From a virus, in the IMG/VR virus record IMGVR_UViG_3300021185_001439, positions 1-22,585 of that record: a stretch of 22,585 nucleotides of DNA; one strand, given 5' to 3'. Positions within the stretch are counted from its first letter, which is position 1. The number at the start of each line of letters is the position of its first letter. The notes beneath the pieces are model-generated. The model worked only from the letters and a program-made list of their open reading frames with translations, was not told the DNA's origin and did not search any database. The position numbers and the translations under genes are program-made. This document shows, one piece after another, positions 6,767 through 13,364 of this stretch.

Positions 6767-7183
6767 ATGAATAAATTTAATATTGCGGTTGCTATGATGA
6801 TAGGTATATTAATAGCTTTTGCTAGTCAAAGTAGTGCCGCCCCAACTGATAACGAAATTAAACCGGAAGCACCATCGCAACCGGTCGTACCACAGCCACA
6901 ACAATCTTTTAAACCAGTGATTTGCCAAGTCACGGCAATAGTTGTTGATAATCTCAAAAACAAATATAACGAATTACCAGTATTTGTTGGAGACGGCCAG
7001 GATCAAGCAGGAACTAGTTATGTTGTCTCTCTAAATCGAGACAATGGGGAATTTACTATTGTACAATTTTCAGCAGACAGAGGTACTGCATGTATTATTG
7101 GTTCTGGTACAGGAGCAAAAGTAACTATGATTCCATCAGAGAAAACGAAAGGTATGCCTGTTATTTTTCCAATAAGTAATTGA
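6767..7183 (+). CDS. Secreted protein with signal peptide
   Basis: A 138-residue protein with a clear Sec signal peptide: MNK, a hydrophobic core (about 6-19, IAVAMMIGILIAFA), then SQSSA with likely cleavage after Ala24. A Pro/Gln-rich linker (about 25-48) leads to a compact, beta-rich domain with two cysteines (Cys53, Cys109) that could form a disulfide in the periplasm. The domain resembles small uncharacterised periplasmic proteins of proteobacteria, which suggests capture from a host. AAAGGAG lies just ahead of the ATG, and the late promoter at 6735 precedes it. A role in lysis or envelope change is only a guess. Confidence 0.75.
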   Translation: MNKFNIAVAMMIGILIAFASQSSAAPTDNEIKPEAPSQPVVPQPQQSFKPVICQVTAIVVDNLKNKYNELPVFVGDGQDQAGTSYVVSLNRDNGEFTIVQFSADRGTACIIGSGTGAKVTMIPSEKTKGMPVIFPISN

Positions 7184-7208
7184 CAATGACAGACAAATAT
7201 ACTATAAT
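7180..7208 (+). promoter_or_regulatory. Perfect-consensus sigma-70 promoter
   Basis: TTGACA at 7180-7185, exactly 17 bases, then TATAAT at 7203-7208: a full 12-of-12 match. It straddles the stop of the secreted-protein gene and the start of the small membrane gene (ATG 7186). RNA would start near 7215, after that ATG, so this promoter can express the gene at 7340 and those beyond, but not the membrane protein from its first codon. Confidence 0.7.
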
Positions 7209-7383
7209 GTTTTATATGCTTAACACTTTCTATTTGACAATAGTTATAGGAATGGTGTTAGGGTTTTATATTTTCTTGGGTTCATACTTCTTGATTATTA
7301 CAATAATGTGTGTTCCTTTCTGGATTGCTGGAGAATTATATGGGCAAGAAAAATCTAATTTGGAACCTACAAGAAGAGATTAA
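7186..7383 (+). CDS. Small hydrophobic membrane protein
   Basis: A 65-residue protein with two close hydrophobic spans (about 7-27 and 29-46) and a charged tail ending NLEPTRRD. The ATG lies 3 bases after the previous stop; a TTG two codons upstream is less likely because it overlaps that stop. No ribosome binding site is evident, so it is probably translated by coupling. The 3' end overlaps the next gene by 44 bases. Its size and two spans would fit a holin-like or other small membrane protein, but no family is recognised. The embedded promoter makes it possible that this frame is partly incidental. Confidence 0.5.
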   Translation: MTDKYTIMFYMLNTFYLTIVIGMVLGFYIFLGSYFLIITIMCVPFWIAGELYGQEKSNLEPTRRD

Positions 7384-8074
7384 TTACAATCAAGATTTTT
7401 TTATTCCACTTGACTTAAAGTTAGATCCAGAAGAGAAGAATAACTTTGCAATGCATTTTGCAAAAGAGTATCTACCTGGAATGAGCAAGATGACAAACTT
7501 GTCTGTTGCTGATGGTAATGTAAAGGAATTTTTCCCAAACTCATATAAACAAGCCAACGACTTGCTAAGGCCATTAGGTTTATGTGCTAGAGCTATGACT
7601 TTATTTGTTTCTCCTCCTACTCCTGATATAGAACAATGTAGAAACGTACATATAGATTCTACTAAAACAAGAGAAGGAGATGTATTTCCTTTAGAAGCAA
7701 GACTTAGTTATTACGAAATGGCAGAGGTACCAGGGATTATAAGATGGTATCCTTCAAACAAAGATGAGGTTGAGTATGTTAAACTTCCTCAAGCTGATAG
7801 TGCTATATTTGAAGGAAAGAATAGTAGAATATATGCAACAGAATGGATAACCGCATTAAGACAAGGCAGACTTTCTTGGGAGGATGCACCAGACTACATA
7901 CACTCTACAACTACTTCTGTACCTAGTGCATTACTAAGAACTAACCTACCTCATCATGTTATACAAGGTCCAGGTGTTAGAATAACAGTTTCATGTCAAA
8001 TACAATGGATACATTCAAAGAGTCCCGTAGGTACATGGCAACACATACGGGATAAGTATCTATATGAACAATAA
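7340..8074 (+). CDS. Putative 2OG-Fe(II) oxygenase-like protein
   Basis: A 244-residue protein. VHIDS (His104, Asp106) gives an HxD iron site. Near the end HHVIQGPGVRITVSC gives a second histidine (205 or 206) followed by an Arg-x-x-x-Ser pair (Arg214, Ser218), the arrangement for binding 2-oxoglutarate. The segments between look like beta strands (ARLSYYEMAEVPGIIRWYP). This suggests the aspartyl/asparaginyl-hydroxylase-like branch of the double-stranded beta-helix oxygenases, and differs from the oxygenase at 3238. I chose ATG 7340, with GGAG six bases ahead, over the GTG at 7310. The perfect sigma-70 promoter at 7180-7208 would drive it. The function is by motif only. Confidence 0.55.
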   Translation: MGKKNLIWNLQEEINYNQDFFIPLDLKLDPEEKNNFAMHFAKEYLPGMSKMTNLSVADGNVKEFFPNSYKQANDLLRPLGLCARAMTLFVSPPTPDIEQCRNVHIDSTKTREGDVFPLEARLSYYEMAEVPGIIRWYPSNKDEVEYVKLPQADSAIFEGKNSRIYATEWITALRQGRLSWEDAPDYIHSTTTSVPSALLRTNLPHHVIQGPGVRITVSCQIQWIHSKSPVGTWQHIRDKYLYEQ

Positions 8075-8093
8075 AAAACAAAGAGAATTATCT

Positions 8094-8240
8094 ATGGATT
8101 ACTGTAACAACTGCGGTCGGGGTAGCCACTGTGGTGTGCCAGTAATGGAAGACTTTAGACGAGAGCCATATAATCATGGTATCGAAGGACAAATATGTGT
8201 TTGTAAGTATTGTATGTGCGGAAGATGTGCAACTAAGTAA
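8094..8240 (+). CDS. Short Cys-rich, probably zinc-binding protein
   Basis: A 48-residue protein starting MDYCNNCGRGSHCG. It has two cysteine clusters: CNNCGRGSHC near the N-terminus and CVCKYCMCGRC at the C-terminus, nine cysteines in all, separated by a charged middle (EDFRREPYNHGIEG). This fits a small zinc-ribbon or knuckle. ATG 8094 has AGAG eight bases ahead. An in-frame ATG at 8064 would add ten residues and overlap the previous gene by 11 bases. Proteins of this look occur in marine T4-like phages, as I recall, without known function. Confidence 0.65.
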   Translation: MDYCNNCGRGSHCGVPVMEDFRREPYNHGIEGQICVCKYCMCGRCATK

Positions 8241-8271
8241 ATTACAAGAAGGTATTAACCACTTACATTTG

Positions 8272-8279
8272 ACTAAATA
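8272..8279 (+). promoter_or_regulatory. Possible late promoter, ACTAAATA
   Basis: ACTAAATA in the 78-base gap before the gene at 8319, 39 bases ahead of its ATG. A second weaker match, CTTAAATA, lies at 8295-8302. A TATAAT at 8278-8283 overlaps but has no fitting -35 box. Either late match would start the long cluster 8319-15105. Confidence 0.35.
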
Positions 8280-8318
8280 TAATGAAAGTAGTTACTTAAA
8301 TAGACGAGGAATAAAACT

Positions 8319-9266
8319 ATGAAATTTAGAGATATTGTACATGAAGACGGAGAGGGTGGCGGTGGCGCCGCTAGTACTTCTACTGCTTCTGCTGATGTTG
8401 GTGGACTTGCTTATCCTTTATTTGTTAAAGGTAAAACCCGCAGACAAAAAAGAAAAAATGCAAAAAAAGCAGTAGGACAAAAGAATTACGGTGGACCTAG
8501 TTATATAGGTAAAGGCGTATATGAATCCGAAGGTGCAGATCTAATTGAAGCTGAAATTAATGAAATATTTGGTCTAGGCCAAAAGAAAAATCCAGCTGTT
8601 AAGCAAAGTAGTGTATATAGAGTACTACAACAAATTTCTACAAACACAGATCCTTCGCCAAAAGATGTTAAACTAGATGACGGACAGATTATTGCTGTTA
8701 CTCCAGATCAAGCAACAAGAATTGTTAACGCCGCAACATTACAAGGTAGTGCTGGTGGATGGGAAAAACAATTAGGCGACTGGGAAATTTTTAAAAAAGT
8801 TGTTCAGTTTGCTAAAGTACCTTTAGCCAAACTTCGTAAAAGTACACCAGGAAAACATTGGACAGAAGAGAGTGCAAAATTAGGTGAAGCTAACATAGTT
8901 GACCATGATGGTGTTATTTACAAAATGGATAGACAAGATCCAATGAACAAAACCGAAGTAGCAGTATTAGGTGGAGCAGGACGTTATACATTAGAAGGGC
9001 TAAGAGAGAAAGCAAGAACCGAAGCACAAGCACTAGCAAATGATCTCAAAGAAGGTGGAGCAAGTGGAATGACATTTCTTACAGCCAAACAAAATATCTA
9101 TCAATTATCCAATACTATAGAAACTATTGTATCAGCATACAACCAACTAGAACGTATTAGACGTAAAGGCGGAAGAGGATCAAGAGGAATTACAAGAGAA
9201 CATATTGAACCAGTACAGATTGGTATTAAAGTTTTAACTGAAGCAAAGGAAAAGTTTAAGCTATGA
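8319..9266 (+). CDS. Hypothetical leader-tagged protein, probable virion cargo
   Basis: A 315-residue protein of unknown function. MKFRDIVHEDGEGGGG matches the leader pattern: a basic-hydrophobic start, V-H-E, then Asp-Gly. A Gly/Ser/Thr/Ala-rich linker (10-29) follows and then a very basic patch (about 38-51, KGKTRRQKRKNAKK) that could bind DNA. The rest is mixed alpha/beta, with a helical C-terminus (about 225-315). GAGG at 8305-8308 precedes the ATG. Its stop overlaps the next start in ATGA, so the two are translationally coupled. A packaged DNA-associated protein is plausible but not shown. Confidence 0.6.
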   Translation: MKFRDIVHEDGEGGGGAASTSTASADVGGLAYPLFVKGKTRRQKRKNAKKAVGQKNYGGPSYIGKGVYESEGADLIEAEINEIFGLGQKKNPAVKQSSVYRVLQQISTNTDPSPKDVKLDDGQIIAVTPDQATRIVNAATLQGSAGGWEKQLGDWEIFKKVVQFAKVPLAKLRKSTPGKHWTEESAKLGEANIVDHDGVIYKMDRQDPMNKTEVAVLGGAGRYTLEGLREKARTEAQALANDLKEGGASGMTFLTAKQNIYQLSNTIETIVSAYNQLERIRRKGGRGSRGITREHIEPVQIGIKVLTEAKEKFKL

Positions 9267-9964
9267 TACAGATAAGACTCATGCATGAAGGTAAATTAAT
9301 TAAAAAGATCTCTAGCAGAGTCAGTGAATCTGTTGTGCTTCAACACTTAGATAATTTTGTAGGGGATTATGATGAAATTCATTATTACGGAAACGTGACA
9401 GAAGACTTTAAAGATACAATGAAAAAAGTAGGTAAGAAGATTGTTCCTGCCGCAATGGCGGCTGGTATTGCAATGGGTGCCGCAGATAATGCAGGAGCAC
9501 AGACATTTGATTTGGATCAAAATATTGGTTCACTTATTGGACAGGTATTCTCACCAAACTATCAACAATTAAAAAGAGAACGTGATGCTAATAGACGTGT
9601 TGAAAGAAGAGCATGGGAAGCAAAACGTAGAGAGCTTGACAGAGCAAGAGTTAGAGCCGCAAGAGAAGCTGGTAAGAGAGAAGCTGAAAGAATATATGGT
9701 GCACCTTCGTCAAATAAAAAGAGTGCTGTAGTTTATGATCAGGCCCGTCTTTCAAAAAGCGGAAGAACTATGTACTTGTATAAACCAAATGGACAAGTAC
9801 TTGCAATTAAAACAAAAGACTTGGAATGGATTGCAGGAGACTCTAAGAGAATGGGACATTACCTTAGTCCTACAGGAAAAGTATACTATGTTAAGAATGG
9901 TGTTCCGTTACCAGAAGGAAGAGGAAGAGCTACACATAAAAAAATAAAGGACTTAGTCAAATGA
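9263..9964 (+). CDS. Hypothetical protein, hydrophobic segment and charged coiled coil
   Basis: A 233-residue protein. The start MIQIRLMHEGKLIKK has M-H-E followed by Gly, a weaker version of the leader pattern. Residues 53-80 (KKVGKKIVPAAMAAGIAMG and on to NAGAQ) look like an internal signal or membrane-insertion segment: basic flank, small hydrophobic core, and Ala-Gly-Ala before Gln. Residues about 100-150 are an Arg/Glu-rich, probably coiled-coil, helix. The C-terminal 70 residues are compact and beta-rich (TMYLYKPNGQVLAI and after). Starts and stops overlap at both ends (ATGA). No family is recognised. A packaged protein that touches the membrane on injection would fit. Confidence 0.6.
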   Translation: MIQIRLMHEGKLIKKISSRVSESVVLQHLDNFVGDYDEIHYYGNVTEDFKDTMKKVGKKIVPAAMAAGIAMGAADNAGAQTFDLDQNIGSLIGQVFSPNYQQLKRERDANRRVERRAWEAKRRELDRARVRAAREAGKREAERIYGAPSSNKKSAVVYDQARLSKSGRTMYLYKPNGQVLAIKTKDLEWIAGDSKRMGHYLSPTGKVYYVKNGVPLPEGRGRATHKKIKDLVK

Positions 9965-10545
9965 AAAATATGAGACAATTAATTAATGCCGTTATGGTTA
10001 CAGAAGGCACCTGGGCTTTACCAACTACTGATGATCAAGTAGCTAAGATGAATATGTTAATGCAAAATCCTATAGCATTAGGTGACGGTGGCGAAAATGC
10101 AACAAATCAAATTTCTTTTGCATTTGGTGACGATACATTGTATGACAATTTAGGAGATGCTGGAGATCAAGATCCAACTGCAGATGCTAGGCCAATCATA
10201 ATGAAATGGTTAGATGGTGTAGTAGGAACTTTTGGTGTTGAATACGACAAGTATATGTCTGCTATAGCTGATGCAAACAGAATGGGACAAATGGAATTAC
10301 CTCTAGACGAAGATAGTGTTGATGATGATAAGACTGATCAATTAAACAACCTCTTCATGTCAGTAGATGCATTAAAGCAAGAAGTTGAAGAACTAGCAAA
10401 ACTAGATACTCAGGAAGGTGCTTCAGGGGTTGGAGACTTGCATGATCAGATTACTACAATGTACAATCTATTAGATAAATTTGATGATGTAATTGACAGG
10501 TCAACTAATATTGTACCAACAGGATTAAGACAAGGAAAGTATTAA
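9961..10545 (+). CDS. Hypothetical acidic leader-tagged protein
   Basis: A 194-residue acidic, mostly helical protein, rich in Asp. The N-terminus MKNMRQLINAVMVTEGTW closely resembles that of the next gene (MNMRKLINIVEA), with V-T-E then Gly as a possible cleavage site. The C-terminal half (KTDQLNNLFMSVDALKQEVEE and on) is heptad-like. The start overlaps the previous stop (ATGA), and AAGGAC at 9948-9953 is its ribosome binding site. A second in-frame ATG at 9970 is possible. No family is recognised. Confidence 0.6.
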   Translation: MKNMRQLINAVMVTEGTWALPTTDDQVAKMNMLMQNPIALGDGGENATNQISFAFGDDTLYDNLGDAGDQDPTADARPIIMKWLDGVVGTFGVEYDKYMSAIADANRMGQMELPLDEDSVDDDKTDQLNNLFMSVDALKQEVEELAKLDTQEGASGVGDLHDQITTMYNLLDKFDDVIDRSTNIVPTGLRQGKY

Positions 10546-10547
10546 TT

Positions 10548-13364
10548 ATGAACATGCGTAAACTTATTAATATTGTCGAAGCTGATCCAGCAGTAGGAAC
10601 TATACCTGCTTCTGGTGCTACTCCAGTAACGGCTAGTGTTAAGCCTACGCCACCAGCTAAAGGTTCCGCCGTTCGCAAACAAGAAAAAGATGCCGCACAA
10701 GATCAATCAGCTTTACCAGGTGGTAAAGAAGATCCAAATGCAGTTGAACTTGATAAAGATAACGGATTAGATAAAGGTACACTTGATGCTATTGAAAAAG
10801 CAGGTGTTACCATTAATGTAAAAGAAGCAGATATTAATTCACGCGATGACGATATTTTAAAAGATATACTTGCAAATAATCAAGAGGCGTGGAATAATTT
10901 TAAAGAAGGAAATGACATTACAGATAATGATGATTTCTATCAACAATTAGTTAGTCACTTTATTAGTACAGATCAACTTTCACAAGATGATGTTGATAAA
11001 GGGGTTGCTGTTGAACGTATTACAGGATGGCTAGACACACTAGCTAACAACGTGGAGGTTGTAGAAATGGACGACAACGATTTTGAAAAGTACGGTGACG
11101 AAGCCGATAGAGATGAAAAGGCATCTGATAGTGATCGTAAAAATGCTGATAAGAATGTTATCATGCAGATACGAAGAGCCGCAGATGGACAAAAACCTAC
11201 AAAAATATTTGTAGATGATGGTGAGATTATATTAGACCCAGCAACTGCTAAGAAAGTAAACTATGCATTTGATAATATTCGCCCACAAGCAAAAGGTCAA
11301 TTTCAAGGTATGCTACAAACCAAAGCAGGCCTAACTGATGTGATTAAGATGGTTGACGGCAAAACAATTCCAGAGGCTACCTCCACAGCCGAATCTAAGA
11401 TTGCTGTCAAAGAAGATAATACAGCTAATATGCCTTTCATGGAAGTCATATATCAATACGTAGATGAAGAAGAAGATTCGGATGGTACTATGTACCTTGA
11501 TAGTAGTAGATTAATTGCTGATGTTGAGTATATGATTAAACAAGACAATCCAGGTGTAGAAATTATGTCTGAAGATGTTCAAGAATCTAGAATGGGATTT
11601 AAAGACTTAGATAAACTAGGCAAAGAAAATGCAAGTAAAGTTGACCAAGAGGCACGCCGTCAAGGTAGTGCTGATATGGAGCCTGGTGATGCAGATCAGC
11701 TACGTTATAAGATTGCTAAAAAGATGGGTCTTGCAGAAAATGAAGGAAGTATTAACGAAGGAAGTCTTAACGAAGGAACTATGTCTAATGACGTTGATTC
11801 AGATGAATTTATGAACTTTCTTCAAACAAAAAATTTAGCAGTTGGTCCAGACCCGTTTGCAAATGCTGACGGCGATGAGTATGGCGAAGAAGAAATGGTA
11901 AAAATTATGAAGATGGGTGCAGAAGATAAAGTTGGTGCATTCTTTTTTGATGATGAGCTATGGGACGACCTGCATGTATTAAGAACAGAGCAAGGTGCAG
12001 ATGCAAATGCTATGCCATTAATTGTAAAGAGAGCTAAAGAGTTATTTGTTGATGAATCAGTTCAAGAAGAAAAGGCTCCTCGTACTGCAAAAGATATTGC
12101 ACAAGAGATTAGACAAAAAGAATTAGAACTACAGAAACTATACAAAACAGCAACTATCAAGGATTTAGAAGGTGCTAAAGACTTAATGAATAGAACTAAA
12201 TCATTAGACCGTATTAAGATTGGCGAGAGCTACGAAGGTGCTACAGCAGAAGAAGTAGCTGATGCAATTAAGCAACGTATGTTTGTTAATGGTATGATAG
12301 AGAAAGCACTTGAAAAAGGACAAGATCCTCAGACAATTATGTTAGCAATCGAAGATGTTGCACAATTTCACGAAGGTGCAGAAGAGCTAGGTTCAAGTGA
12401 TATTAGCATTATGTGTAAAGAAGTTATGCAACAATTAGGCGGAATGGACGAAGCATATATTGATGATAATCAAATGGATTCAATTTACGAAGCCGCAGAT
12501 ATTAAACCAAAGTTAACATACGAAGACATTACTAGAGAATTAGAAGAAGGCCAAGTAGTTGATAAAGATATGGCATATCAAATTATGATGATAGGCGATA
12601 ACGACGCAGAATTATATCAACAACAATTCCTTCCAATCATTAAAAACTTAATGAGAAAACGTGATAAAGGCATTTACGAACCTGAAAAGGCTGTTAAGTT
12701 ATGGCGTTATTGGGTTGACAATGTTGTTAAGAAACATGCCAAGGATCTTGGAATTGTATCGTCTAGACAAGTTAGCGGAGCCACTCGTAATGAGGTTGCT
12801 AAAGAAAAAGAAGAACAAGAACGTATGGAAATGGATTTAGGTAATTGGGACAATAACAAGTCAGCTGGAACTGCTAAAGAATCAGTTGAACAAGTTAACG
12901 AAGCAGAAATGTATAAGTCATTAGAAGATGTATATCCAGCAGGTCCTACAGAGATTTGGTTTTGGAAACAAGACAATGGTAGAGATTTTATGATGGGAAT
13001 GAAATGGTTATCTGAACGTGGTGTAGAAGTTACTAAAGCCACATTACAAGATACACATGTAAAGATTGGTACTATTGCAGAAACTGATCCAGAAAAAGTT
13101 TATGGTATGATGCAAGGCGAAAACTGGTCACCAGAAGGTGAAGCAAGAGAGCTTATTAGTAAGTCCGGTTCTGGACATACTAGTATGAGTGTTGGAGATG
13201 TTCTCGTTATTGGAGGCAAACTACAAATGGTAGATAGATTTGGATTTGTTAATCCAGAAGATGAGAAAGAAGTTTCCATGGCAGAGAGTACACTTTACTC
13301 ACCAGAAAAAACAGCCGCACTAATAACAGATAAGATCTTTGAGGAGACTAAAAATGCAAAATAA
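10548..13364 (+). CDS. Very large acidic leader-tagged protein
   Basis: A 938-residue acidic protein of unknown function. It opens MNMRKLINIVEADP, with an I-V-E site followed by Ala after ten residues, then a Pro/Ala/Thr linker (about 11-45). The body appears to be several small helical modules joined by acidic linkers. Around 395-410 a short repeat (INEGS, LNEGT) gives clustered (L/I)xE-G sites. Around 700-735 a helix (EPEKAVKLWRYWV) resembles a module that recurs, as I recall, in proteins of marine T4-like phages. The large size and modules suggest a structural or internal head protein, perhaps processed into pieces. Its last 11 bases overlap the next gene. Confidence 0.65.
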   Translation: MNMRKLINIVEADPAVGTIPASGATPVTASVKPTPPAKGSAVRKQEKDAAQDQSALPGGKEDPNAVELDKDNGLDKGTLDAIEKAGVTINVKEADINSRDDDILKDILANNQEAWNNFKEGNDITDNDDFYQQLVSHFISTDQLSQDDVDKGVAVERITGWLDTLANNVEVVEMDDNDFEKYGDEADRDEKASDSDRKNADKNVIMQIRRAADGQKPTKIFVDDGEIILDPATAKKVNYAFDNIRPQAKGQFQGMLQTKAGLTDVIKMVDGKTIPEATSTAESKIAVKEDNTANMPFMEVIYQYVDEEEDSDGTMYLDSSRLIADVEYMIKQDNPGVEIMSEDVQESRMGFKDLDKLGKENASKVDQEARRQGSADMEPGDADQLRYKIAKKMGLAENEGSINEGSLNEGTMSNDVDSDEFMNFLQTKNLAVGPDPFANADGDEYGEEEMVKIMKMGAEDKVGAFFFDDELWDDLHVLRTEQGADANAMPLIVKRAKELFVDESVQEEKAPRTAKDIAQEIRQKELELQKLYKTATIKDLEGAKDLMNRTKSLDRIKIGESYEGATAEEVADAIKQRMFVNGMIEKALEKGQDPQTIMLAIEDVAQFHEGAEELGSSDISIMCKEVMQQLGGMDEAYIDDNQMDSIYEAADIKPKLTYEDITRELEEGQVVDKDMAYQIMMIGDNDAELYQQQFLPIIKNLMRKRDKGIYEPEKAVKLWRYWVDNVVKKHAKDLGIVSSRQVSGATRNEVAKEKEEQERMEMDLGNWDNNKSAGTAKESVEQVNEAEMYKSLEDVYPAGPTEIWFWKQDNGRDFMMGMKWLSERGVEVTKATLQDTHVKIGTIAETDPEKVYGMMQGENWSPEGEARELISKSGSGHTSMSVGDVLVIGGKLQMVDRFGFVNPEDEKEVSMAESTLYSPEKTAALITDKIFEETKNAK
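11742..11780 (+). repeat. 15-base tandem repeat within the 938-residue gene
   Basis: GAAGGAAGTATTAAC (11742-11756) is followed by GAAGGAAGTCTTAAC (11757-11771) and a partial third copy GAAGGAACT. The repeat keeps the frame and encodes EGSIN, EGSLN, EGT, multiplying a possible (I/L)-N-E|G cleavage site in a linker. Confidence 0.75.
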
